Of a stretch of 64,000 nt of DNA, positions 54,373 through 62,208 are shown piece by piece. The stretch's first letter is position 1. Every line of letters starts with the position of its first letter. The stretch comes from Citrobacter sp. Marseille-Q6884. GTDB taxonomy: Bacteria > Pseudomonadota > Gammaproteobacteria > Enterobacterales > Enterobacteriaceae. The stretch lies in NCBI RefSeq assembly GCF_945906775.1, contig NZ_CAMDRE010000001.1:372001-436000 (forward strand). The letters are read 5' to 3'. The notes beneath the pieces were generated by a model, which was not told where the DNA came from, did no database searches, and saw only the letters and a list, made by a program, of their open reading frames with translations. A program made the translations under genes and the position numbers.

Positions 54373-56631
54373 TTATTCTTCGCTGTCGCCACTGCTGGCG
54401 CGTCGAGGCGAGTCAATCTCAACACGGTCAATGCGCTGCAGACCGCGCATCAGCGTCCCGCGACGGCCACGTTCACCGGTCACTTTCTGCAACTCTTCAG
54501 GGCGAAGTTTAATTTTGCGTTTACCCACGTGAATGGTCAGCGTGCTTTGCGGCGCGAGCACGTAGAGCAGCGCCAGCCCATCTTCACCTTTCGCCGCTTC
54601 CGCAGAAGGAATGTTAATGATCTTATTCCCTTTGCCTTTCGACAATTGCGGCAGATCGCTCACCGGGAACATCAACATACGCCCGGCCTGGGTGATCGCC
54701 AGCAGCATATCGGTTTCATCTTCAATCACGACTGGCGGCATAACATGCGCATTCTCCGGCAGCGTAATCAGCGCTTTACCTGCACGGTTTCGCGCCACCA
54801 GATCATTGAAGGTGCAGACAAAACCATAGCCCGCATCTGACGCCATCAGCAGTTTCTGGTCATCGCCTTCCATCAGCATATGCTCAACCGTCGCGCCTGG
54901 CGGCAGCGTCAGTTTACCAGTCAACGGTTCACCCTGACCGCGCGCCGACGGCAGCGTAATCGGATCGATGGCATAGCTACGTCCGGTCGAGTCAACAAAG
55001 ACGACCGGTTGGTTGCTCTTGCCCTTCACTGCAGCCTTAAAGCTGTCGCCCGCTTTATAGCTTAAGCCCGGCGCATCAATATCATGGCCTTTCGCACTAC
55101 GCACCCAGCCACTCTGAGACAGCACAATGGTCACCGGCTCAGAGGGCAGCATGTCGTGCTCGCTCATCGCTTTGGCTTCCTCGCGCTCTTTCAGCGGCGA
55201 ACGGCGATCGTCGCCATAGGCATCGGCATCCGCCTGCAGTTCTTTCTTCAGCAGGTTACTCATTTTGCGTTCAGAGGCCAGAATGCCCTGCAGCTGATCG
55301 CGTTCTTTGGACAGTTCATCCTGCTCGCCGCGGATTTTCATCTCTTCGAGTTTGGCAAGATGGCGTAACTTCAGCTCAAGGATGGCTTCAGCCTGCGTTT
55401 CAGAAATGTCAAACCGCGACATCAGCACGGGCTTGGGCTCATCCTCATGACGAATAATGTCAATCACTTCGTCGATGTTGAGGAACGCCACCAGCAAACC
55501 TTCGAGGATGTGCAGGCGCTTGAGCACTTTCTCCAGGCGATAGTTCAGACGACGACGCACGGTATCACGGCGGAACGCCAGCCATTCGGTCAGGATCTCC
55601 AGCAGGTTTTTCACCGCCGGACGACCGTCAAGGCCAATCATGTTCAGGTTGATACGATAGCTTTTTTCCAGATCGGTAGTGGCGAACAGGTGGTTCATCA
55701 CCTGCTCCATATCCACGCGATTGGAGCGCGGGACGATCACCAGACGGGTCGGATTTTCATGGTCCGATTCGTCACGCAGATCGTCCACCATCGGCAGCTT
55801 TTTATTGCGCATCTGAGCCGCGATCTGCTCCAGCACTTTCGCACCGGAGACCTGGTGCGGCAGCGCGGAAATAACCACCGCGCCGTCTTCTTTCGTCCAC
55901 ACCGCACGCATACGCACGGAGCCACGCCCGTTTTCGTAAATCTTACGAATTTCCGCGCGGGGCGTGATGATTTCCGCTTCCGTCGGGTAATCCGGCCCCT
56001 GTACGATATCCAGCAGCTCATCCAGCGTCGTTTTCGGCTGCTCAATCAGCGTAATCGCCGCTTTAGCCACTTCACGCAGGTTATGTGGCGGGATATCTGT
56101 TGCCATCCCGACCGCAATACCGGTAGTCCCGTTAAGCAGAATGTTCGGCAGACGCGCAGGCAGCATCTTCGGCTCCTGCATGGTGCCGTCGAAGTTCGGC
56201 ACCCAGTCCGACGTCCCCTGGCCGAGTTCACCCAGCAGGACTTCCGCATATTTAGACAGGCGGGATTCGGTATAACGCATCGCCGCGAAGGATTTAGGAT
56301 CGTCCGGTGCCCCCCAGTTCCCCTGCCCGTCAACCAGCGGATAACGGTAAGAGAAAGGTTGCGCCATCAGTACCATCGCTTCATAACAGGCGCTGTCGCC
56401 ATGGGGATGATACTTACCCAGCACGTCACCGACGGTACGGGCGGATTTTTTAAATTTGGCGCTGGCATTCAGCCCCAGTTCGGACATCGCGTAAACGATG
56501 CGACGCTGAACCGGTTTCAGACCATCACCAATAAACGGCAACGCCCTGTCCATGATGACGTACATGGAATAGTTCAGATAGGCGTTTTCTGTGAATTCAT
56601 GCAGCGCAAGGCGCTCTGCCATATCGCTCAT
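54373..56631 (-). CDS. parC: DNA topoisomerase IV subunit A
   Basis: Protein of 752 residues. ParC is the cleaving subunit that decatenates replicated chromosomes together with ParE, also in this window. The start MSDMAERLALHEF is conserved, and upstream codons are ignored. The catalytic tyrosine lies in the AAMRYTESRLS motif near residue 120. The quinolone-resistance region KYHPHGDSACYEAM has Ser80 and Glu84, both wild type. The C-terminal domain is the beta-pinwheel. It lies between plsC and ygiS. Confidence 0.97.
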   Translation of the reverse strand: MSDMAERLALHEFTENAYLNYSMYVIMDRALPFIGDGLKPVQRRIVYAMSELGLNASAKFKKSARTVGDVLGKYHPHGDSACYEAMVLMAQPFSYRYPLVDGQGNWGAPDDPKSFAAMRYTESRLSKYAEVLLGELGQGTSDWVPNFDGTMQEPKMLPARLPNILLNGTTGIAVGMATDIPPHNLREVAKAAITLIEQPKTTLDELLDIVQGPDYPTEAEIITPRAEIRKIYENGRGSVRMRAVWTKEDGAVVISALPHQVSGAKVLEQIAAQMRNKKLPMVDDLRDESDHENPTRLVIVPRSNRVDMEQVMNHLFATTDLEKSYRINLNMIGLDGRPAVKNLLEILTEWLAFRRDTVRRRLNYRLEKVLKRLHILEGLLVAFLNIDEVIDIIRHEDEPKPVLMSRFDISETQAEAILELKLRHLAKLEEMKIRGEQDELSKERDQLQGILASERKMSNLLKKELQADADAYGDDRRSPLKEREEAKAMSEHDMLPSEPVTIVLSQSGWVRSAKGHDIDAPGLSYKAGDSFKAAVKGKSNQPVVFVDSTGRSYAIDPITLPSARGQGEPLTGKLTLPPGATVEHMLMEGDDQKLLMASDAGYGFVCTFNDLVARNRAGKALITLPENAHVMPPVVIEDETDMLLAITQAGRMLMFPVSDLPQLSKGKGNKIINIPSAEAAKGEDGLALLYVLAPQSTLTIHVGKRKIKLRPEELQKVTGERGRRGTLMRGLQRIDRVEIDSPRRASSGDSEE

Positions 56632-56786
56632 TAATCGAGGTTCCTCAACTGTAAGCCTGAACAATACCCGGATCTGTCAGGCAATATTGCCGCAGATACT
56701 ACCCTATCTGACGTGTTGAGTCACAAAGTTCAGTGGTTTTGCCGCCGCACAGAGGCGGCGACAAGAGTAACCTTAGCACCCGGCAC

Positions 56787-58394
56787 TTAATGCGCCCGGA
56801 TGTAAAGTTCTTTGCTGTACACATAATCCTGCGGATTCTGCACAGGAAAGCCGCCCACATAGGGTTTGAGCAACTTAATCAACGGCTGGTAATAGAGTGG
56901 AATGATGGGAGCCTGCTGATTAATCACGTCTTCCGCTTGTGCATACAGACGGTTTCTCAGCCCGGCATCGGGAGTCTGTGCGGCCTGTGCCAGCAACGCA
57001 TCGTATTGCGCATTTTGCCAATGGCCAACATTTTCCGCATTTCCGGACTGCAACGTATTCAGGAAGGTTGATGCCTCATTATAGGTCGCATCCCACGACT
57101 GGCGGGAGAGCATGAAGTCCCCATCACGACGCGCATCCAGATATGTTTTCCACTCCATGGTACGTAATTTCACATCCGCACCGAGCCATTTTTTCCATTC
57201 AGAAGACAAGGCGATAGCCGTTTTCTCATGCAGGTCGTACTTATTGTAAAACAGCTCAAACGTTAAAGGATGCCGCTCATCAAACCCGGCTTCTTTCAAT
57301 AACGCTTTCGCCTCGGCCACTCGCTCACTCATCGGTGCCTGAAGATCCTTCAGCACAGGCGGCGTGAAACCGGCCACCTGCGGCGGTGTCAGGGTCGCGG
57401 CGGGTGTGCGAAGCCCGAGCACTTTCTCCGCAATGAGTTGCCGATTGGCCGTTAAATACAGAGCCCGGCGCACCCGGACGTCGTTAAACGGCGCTTTGTG
57501 AGTATTGAAGTTGTAATACTCGCTGTTCAGGCGAGGAATGACCCGCAGTTCTCCCGGCAGATTCTTTTCTATCGCCGGAATTTGTTGGGTCGGAACCCAG
57601 GTGAGATCGACCTCCCCGGCACGATAGCGGTTATATCCCGTGACGGCGTTATCTAAAGCCAGATATTCAACCTGCTGTAAGACGGTGTGTTGTGCATCAC
57701 GATATTTCGGGTTTTTACGCGCCACGATCTTTTCGTTCACGACCCATTTATCCAACACAAAGGCCCCGTTGGAGACCAGATGTTCCGGCTTACTCCACGC
57801 ATCGCCATACTTCGCAATAGTATGCTGTGGTACAGGGAATAACGTCGGCCAGGCCAGCATAGAGGTAAACCACGGCACCGCTTGTTCAAGAGAAACGTCA
57901 AGCGTCACATCATCCAGGGCCTTTACTCCCAGCGCACTCACGGGGGATTTACCGTCAACAATCGCCTGCGCATTTTTAATGTGCGCCGCTGCCAGATACC
58001 CGGCAAATGGGCTTATCGTATGGGGATCAACCGCACGCTGCCAGCCTGCCACAAAATCATGCGCGGTCAGCGCCACACCATCTGACCATTGCAGTCCCTG
58101 GCGTAAATGGAAAATATAGCGTTTCCCACCGTCCAGCACTTCCCAACTCTGGGCTTGAGCCGGTTGCACTTTCCCCTCGCCATCCATCCAGACCAATCCC
58201 TCAAAGAGATCGAGTACAATTTGTGCGGCGGTATTTTCCTCCACCTTTTGCGGGTCGAGAGTGCCCGGATCGCTGTGGTTGTTGTAACGAAAAACTTGTT
58301 GTGGGGCGAGTGACGTCCCGTCAGGGATCGTTGCGGCAAAAAGAGAGGGACTGCACATCAGGCTGACCAGCCATAATAATGGACGCGTTTTCAT
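56787..58394 (-). CDS. ygiS: Periplasmic oligopeptide-type binding protein YgiS
   Basis: Protein of 535 residues with a Sec signal (PLLWLVSLMCSPSLFA, cut before ATIPDG). It belongs to the family 5 solute-binding proteins (OppA/DppA type), with the GTLDPQKVEENTA and LRQGLQWSDGVALTAHDFVAGWQRAV motifs. YgiS has been linked to bile-salt (deoxycholate) uptake in E. coli. No permease or ATPase genes are adjacent, so it may work with a transporter encoded elsewhere. Complete. Confidence 0.94.
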   Translation of the reverse strand: MKTRPLLWLVSLMCSPSLFAATIPDGTSLAPQQVFRYNNHSDPGTLDPQKVEENTAAQIVLDLFEGLVWMDGEGKVQPAQAQSWEVLDGGKRYIFHLRQGLQWSDGVALTAHDFVAGWQRAVDPHTISPFAGYLAAAHIKNAQAIVDGKSPVSALGVKALDDVTLDVSLEQAVPWFTSMLAWPTLFPVPQHTIAKYGDAWSKPEHLVSNGAFVLDKWVVNEKIVARKNPKYRDAQHTVLQQVEYLALDNAVTGYNRYRAGEVDLTWVPTQQIPAIEKNLPGELRVIPRLNSEYYNFNTHKAPFNDVRVRRALYLTANRQLIAEKVLGLRTPAATLTPPQVAGFTPPVLKDLQAPMSERVAEAKALLKEAGFDERHPLTFELFYNKYDLHEKTAIALSSEWKKWLGADVKLRTMEWKTYLDARRDGDFMLSRQSWDATYNEASTFLNTLQSGNAENVGHWQNAQYDALLAQAAQTPDAGLRNRLYAQAEDVINQQAPIIPLYYQPLIKLLKPYVGGFPVQNPQDYVYSKELYIRAH

Positions 58395-58483
58395 GATATC
58401 TCAGTAAGTTAAAATGACTCCGTCACTTTACTCTTTACTCGCGTTTACAGGCTGATTTACATCACATTCCGATGCAAAGAAAA

Positions 58484-58501
58484 GGGCCGCGTTTGCGGCC
58501 C
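58484..58501 (-). terminator. Rho-independent terminator of ygiW
   Basis: GGGCCGC - GTTT - GCGGCCC, followed on the minus strand by TTTTCTTT. It lies 10 bases past the ygiW stop codon. Confidence 0.9.
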
Positions 58502-58510
58502 TGATGGGGA

Positions 58511-58903
58511 TTATTTGGCAACTTTGGTAATCTGTTTCACGTCGATTTCCACGGAGTTCCAGTCTTTATCCACTTCACCCTGGATTTCCACCACATCCTG
58601 CGGCGTAACCGTGACGCCGTTCCAACGTTTGTGGTCAATATCCACATTCACCGTACCGGTGGCATCTTTAAACAGATACAGATCGTCAGAAATACGTTCA
58701 ACAATGTTGCCACGCAACGTCACCCAGGTGTCATCACGCAGAGATTTTGCACTTTCTACCGTCGTGCTGCTGCCGTTAGGGCCAACGAACCCACCGCTTT
58801 GGCTCTGCGTCGCGGTCGGGCCAGAGAAGCCGCCCTGCTGCGCTGCCAGAACAGGTGCGGAACACAATGCCATCACGGCAACCATTGCAGCTAATTTTTT
58901 CAT
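58511..58903 (-). CDS. ygiW: OB-fold stress protein YgiW (VisP)
   Basis: Protein of 130 residues with a Sec signal peptide (AAMVAVMALCSAPVLA, cut before AQQGG). The mature part is a BOF/OB-fold periplasmic domain (WVTLRGNIVERISDDLYLFKDATG). In Salmonella it is called VisP and takes part in stress resistance and virulence; its expression depends on QseBC. I use the second of two close ATG codons because its ribosome site (GGGAGA) is 7 bases away. It is divergent from qseBC, whose shared promoter region is 152 bases. Confidence 0.94.
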   Translation of the reverse strand: MKKLAAMVAVMALCSAPVLAAQQGGFSGPTATQSQSGGFVGPNGSSTTVESAKSLRDDTWVTLRGNIVERISDDLYLFKDATGTVNVDIDHKRWNGVTVTPQDVVEIQGEVDKDWNSVEIDVKQITKVAK

Positions 58904-59055
58904 GATCATGTCTCCCTTTCATGTTGTTTCACGACTATTAAATAAGTTAATCCTTAACAACTTCTTAAGGCAAAAAAAGATACTTTTTTTGCTGTACAGC
59001 ATCCGCCGCCACAAGGTTTACTGACAACCAACAGAGTTATCACAGGGAAGAACGT

Positions 59056-59715
59056 ATGCGTATTTTACTGATTGAAGATGACACGTTGATTGGCGACGGC
59101 CTGAAAACCGGTCTGAGTAAAATGGGTTTCAGCATCGACTGGTTTACCGAAGGCAATCAGGGAAAAGAAGCGCTCTACAGCGCACCTTATGATGCGGTGA
59201 TCCTCGACCTGACGCTGCCGGGCATCGACGGGCGCGATATCCTGCGCGAATGGCGCAGCAAAGGAAAACAGGAACCGGTATTGATCCTGACGGCCCGTGA
59301 CGCACTGGCGGAACGGGTTGAAGGCTTACGCCTCGGCGCGGATGACTATCTGTGCAAACCTTTTGCGCTCATCGAAGTTGCCGCCAGACTGGAAGCGCTG
59401 GTACGCCGCGCCAGCGGTCAGGCCAATAGCGAGTTACACCACGGGCAGGTAACACTCAATCCCGGTGCGCTGGTTGTCACACTCGCGGGCGAGCCCTTAC
59501 CGCTCAAGCCCAAAGAGTTTGCGTTGCTGGAACTGCTGATGCGCAACAAAGGCCGCGTGCTGCCCCGCAAGCTTATTGAAGAGAAACTGTATAACTGGGA
59601 TGAGAATGTCTCCAGCAATGCGGTTGAAGTTCACGTCCATCATTTACGCCGTAAGCTCGGCAGCGATTTTATCCGAACCGTGCATGGCATTGGCTACACG
59701 CTGGGTGACGCATGA
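59056..59715 (+). CDS. qseB: Response regulator QseB
   Basis: Protein of 219 residues of the OmpR/PhoB class. The receiver domain has phosphoacceptor Asp51 in AVILDLTLPGIDG, the acidic pair in LIEDDT, and Lys in DYLCKPFALIEV. The C-terminal winged helix (LPRKLIEEKLYNWDENVSSNAVEVHVHHLRRKLG) binds DNA. It controls motility, ygiW and its own operon. The stop overlaps the qseC start by 4 bases. Confidence 0.97.
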   Translation: MRILLIEDDTLIGDGLKTGLSKMGFSIDWFTEGNQGKEALYSAPYDAVILDLTLPGIDGRDILREWRSKGKQEPVLILTARDALAERVEGLRLGADDYLCKPFALIEVAARLEALVRRASGQANSELHHGQVTLNPGALVVTLAGEPLPLKPKEFALLELLMRNKGRVLPRKLIEEKLYNWDENVSSNAVEVHVHHLRRKLGSDFIRTVHGIGYTLGDA

Positions 59716-61061
59716 AACTCACACAACGCCTCAGTCTGCGCATCCGGCTCACGCTGATCTTCATGATTTTAGTTTTAGTGACCTGGTTGATTTCCAGCTT
59801 TGTCGCCTGGAAGCAAACGACCGATAACGTGGATGAGATGTTTGACACGCAGCTTATGCTGTTTGCCAAACGACTTATTACCCTCGATCTTGACGAGCTA
59901 AAAGCCTCAGAGCGCATTGCGCATACGCCGAAAAAATTCAAACACGGTCATATTGATGATGACGTACTCACCTTCGCGGCCTATACGCCAGACGGGAAGA
60001 TGGTGCTTCACGATGGCGACAACGGTCAGTACATTCCCTATAGCTATCGCAGGGAAGGTTTTGACGATGGTTATCTGACCGGTGACAACGATAAATGGCG
60101 CTTTGTCTGGCTGACTTCCGCTGACAAAAAGTACCGTATTGTTGTCGGTCAGGAATGGGAATACCGCGAAGATATGGCGCTGGCGATTGTGACCGCCCAG
60201 TTGGTTCCCTGGCTGGTTGCGTTACCCCTGATGCTGTTAATCCTGATTGTGTTGCTCAGTCTTGAACTTAAGCCATTGAAAAAACTGGCACAGGCTTTAC
60301 GTTTACGCGATCCTGAATCGGAAGAGCCGCTCAGCCTGAAAGGTATTCCCGGTGAAGTCCGTCCGCTGGTTGAATCCCTCAATCAACTTTTTACCCGTAT
60401 TCACACCACCATGGTACGCGAGCGCCGCTTTACATCAGATGCCGCCCATGAATTACGTAGCCCGCTGACGGCGTTAAAAGTGCAGGCCGAGGTGGCGCAA
60501 CTTTCTGACGATGACCCGCAGGCCAGACAAAAAGCGTTAATGCAGATGCAAACCGGGATTGACCGCGCCACCCGTCTGGTCGATCAACTGCTGACGCTTT
60601 CACGGCTCGACTCCCTCGACAATCTGCAGGATGTGGCTGACATCTCACTGGAGGAGCTACTGCAATCGGCAGTGATGGATGTTTACCACCCGGCGCAGCA
60701 GGCACACATCGACGTGCGTTTGCAGATTAATGCGCACGGCATCAAACGGACGGGCCAACCGCTGCTACTCAGTCTGATGGTGCGCAATCTGCTGGATAAT
60801 GCGATCCGCTATAGCCCGCAGGGTAGCATTGTGGAGGTGACGCTCAACGATCGCTATTTTAGCGTTAAAGATAACGGCCCTGGCGTTGCCCCGGACGTTT
60901 TGAGGCATATTGGTGAACGCTTCTATCGTCCACCGGGACAACATGTTACCGGCAGTGGCCTGGGTCTGTCGATTGTCCGTCGTATTGCAACCTTACACGG
61001 TATGTCCGCCTCTTTTGACAACGTTGCGCAAGGTGGATTTGAGGCGAAAATCAGCTGGTAG
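59712..61061 (+). CDS. qseC: Sensor histidine kinase QseC
   Basis: Protein of 449 residues with two membrane helices around a periplasmic sensor domain, then HAMP, the HisKA phosphoacceptor motif TSDAAHELRSPLTALK (His246 region), and HATPase motifs NLLDNAIRYSP, DNGPGV and GSGLGLSIV. QseC senses catecholamines or autoinducer-3 in the periplasm and phosphorylates QseB. Coupled to qseB by overlap. Confidence 0.96.
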   Translation: MKLTQRLSLRIRLTLIFMILVLVTWLISSFVAWKQTTDNVDEMFDTQLMLFAKRLITLDLDELKASERIAHTPKKFKHGHIDDDVLTFAAYTPDGKMVLHDGDNGQYIPYSYRREGFDDGYLTGDNDKWRFVWLTSADKKYRIVVGQEWEYREDMALAIVTAQLVPWLVALPLMLLILIVLLSLELKPLKKLAQALRLRDPESEEPLSLKGIPGEVRPLVESLNQLFTRIHTTMVRERRFTSDAAHELRSPLTALKVQAEVAQLSDDDPQARQKALMQMQTGIDRATRLVDQLLTLSRLDSLDNLQDVADISLEELLQSAVMDVYHPAQQAHIDVRLQINAHGIKRTGQPLLLSLMVRNLLDNAIRYSPQGSIVEVTLNDRYFSVKDNGPGVAPDVLRHIGERFYRPPGQHVTGSGLGLSIVRRIATLHGMSASFDNVAQGGFEAKISW

Positions 61062-61167
61062 CCACATTATTGCGTTATCAGCAAAAGACTTTGCACATTT
61101 TGCTAATTTCACCGCCCCGCTCACGGGCGTAAAATCGTCTTCAAACGTGAGTCTTTGAGGACATAAA

Positions 61168-61749
61168 ATGAGCAATATTCTGATTATCAATGGTGCGAAA
61201 AAATTCGCCCACTCAAACGGTCAATTAAACGACACCCTGACCGAGGTCGCGGATGGTCTTCTGCGCGACCTCGGGCATGATGTTAAAATCGTTCGTGCGG
61301 AAAGCGATTACGACATCAAAACCGAAGTGCAGAACTTCGTCTGGGCCGATGTGGTCATCTGGCAAATGCCGGGCTGGTGGATGGGTGCGCCGTGGACGGT
61401 GAAAAAATACATCGATGATGTATTTACCGAAGGCCACGGTACGCTTTACGCCAGCGACGGCCGTACGCGTTCAGATGCCTCTAAAAAATACGGCTCCGGC
61501 GGTTTGATTCAGGGCAAGAAATACATGCTCTCCCTGACCTGGAATGCCCCTATGGAAGCCTTCACCGAAAAAGATCAGTTCTTCCACGGCGTCGGCGTTG
61601 ATGGCGTTTATTTGCCGTTCCATAAAGCCAACCAGTTCCTGGGAATGGAAGCGCTGCCAACATTCATCACCAATGATGTGATTAAAATGCCGGATGTCCC
61701 GCGTTATATCGCAGAATATCGCAAGCATCTGAGCGAGATTTTTGGTTAA
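61168..61749 (+). CDS. mdaB: NADPH:quinone oxidoreductase MdaB
   Basis: Protein of 193 residues of the flavodoxin-like quinone reductase family. It binds FAD and reduces quinones by two electrons. The conserved LIINGAKKFAHSNGQLNDTL nucleotide loop and the WQMPGWWMGAPWTVKKY active-site stretch are present. It is followed by ygiN 30 bases later; together they form a quinone-quinol redox cycle. Ribosome site GAGGA before the ATG. Confidence 0.96.
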   Translation: MSNILIINGAKKFAHSNGQLNDTLTEVADGLLRDLGHDVKIVRAESDYDIKTEVQNFVWADVVIWQMPGWWMGAPWTVKKYIDDVFTEGHGTLYASDGRTRSDASKKYGSGGLIQGKKYMLSLTWNAPMEAFTEKDQFFHGVGVDGVYLPFHKANQFLGMEALPTFITNDVIKMPDVPRYIAEYRKHLSEIFG

Positions 61750-61779
61750 CTAGTCACCTGGAATTAGAAGGAGTTAACC

Positions 61780-62094
61780 ATGCTTACTGTTATTGCAGAA
61801 ATCCGTACACGTCCAGGTCAACATCACCGCCAGGCGGTACTGGATCAGTTCGCTAAAATCGTTCCGACCGTACTGAAGGAAGAAGGCTGCCACGGCTATG
61901 TGCCGATGGTGGATCATGCTACGGGTGTGAGTTTTCAGACCACAGCACCGGATTCAATCGTCATGGTTGAACACTGGGAAAGCATCGCGCATCTTGAAGC
62001 GCATTTGCAGACCCCGCACATGAAAGCCTGGAACGAAGCCGTGAAAGGTGACGTGCTGGACGTGAGTATTCGTATTCTGGAGTCAGGACTTTAA
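61780..62094 (+). CDS. ygiN: Quinol monooxygenase YgiN
   Basis: Protein of 104 residues, ABM-type ferredoxin-like dimer. It oxidises menadiol to menadione without a cofactor, and so partners MdaB. The conserved sequence begins MLTVIAEIRTRPGQHHRQAV and includes EGCHGYVPM and MVEHWESIAHLEAHL. Strong AGAAGGAG ribosome site. Length normal. Confidence 0.96.
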   Translation: MLTVIAEIRTRPGQHHRQAVLDQFAKIVPTVLKEEGCHGYVPMVDHATGVSFQTTAPDSIVMVEHWESIAHLEAHLQTPHMKAWNEAVKGDVLDVSIRILESGL

Positions 62095-62116
62095 TTTATC
62101 GTCATAGCCGACAGGT

Positions 62117-62193
62117 CAGATAAGCAGCGCCATCAGGCATGAAGAGCATGCCGGATGGCGGTCAACCGCCTTATCCGGCCTACATATTACGAT
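62117..62193. repeat. REP/BIME cluster between ygiN and parE
   Basis: Two REP units in opposite orientation: AAGCAGCGCCATCAGGCATG with GCATGCCGGATGGCG, then GCCTTATCCGGCCTAC. This is a typical BIME arrangement between convergent genes. Confidence 0.8.
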
Positions 62194-62208
62194 CCAACGC
62201 CCCCGGGA

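Noticed and set aside
55447..56634. 395-codon frame opposite parC
   Set aside because: Shadow of the highly conserved parC gene; the composition of His/Arg/Gln residues is typical of an antisense translation.
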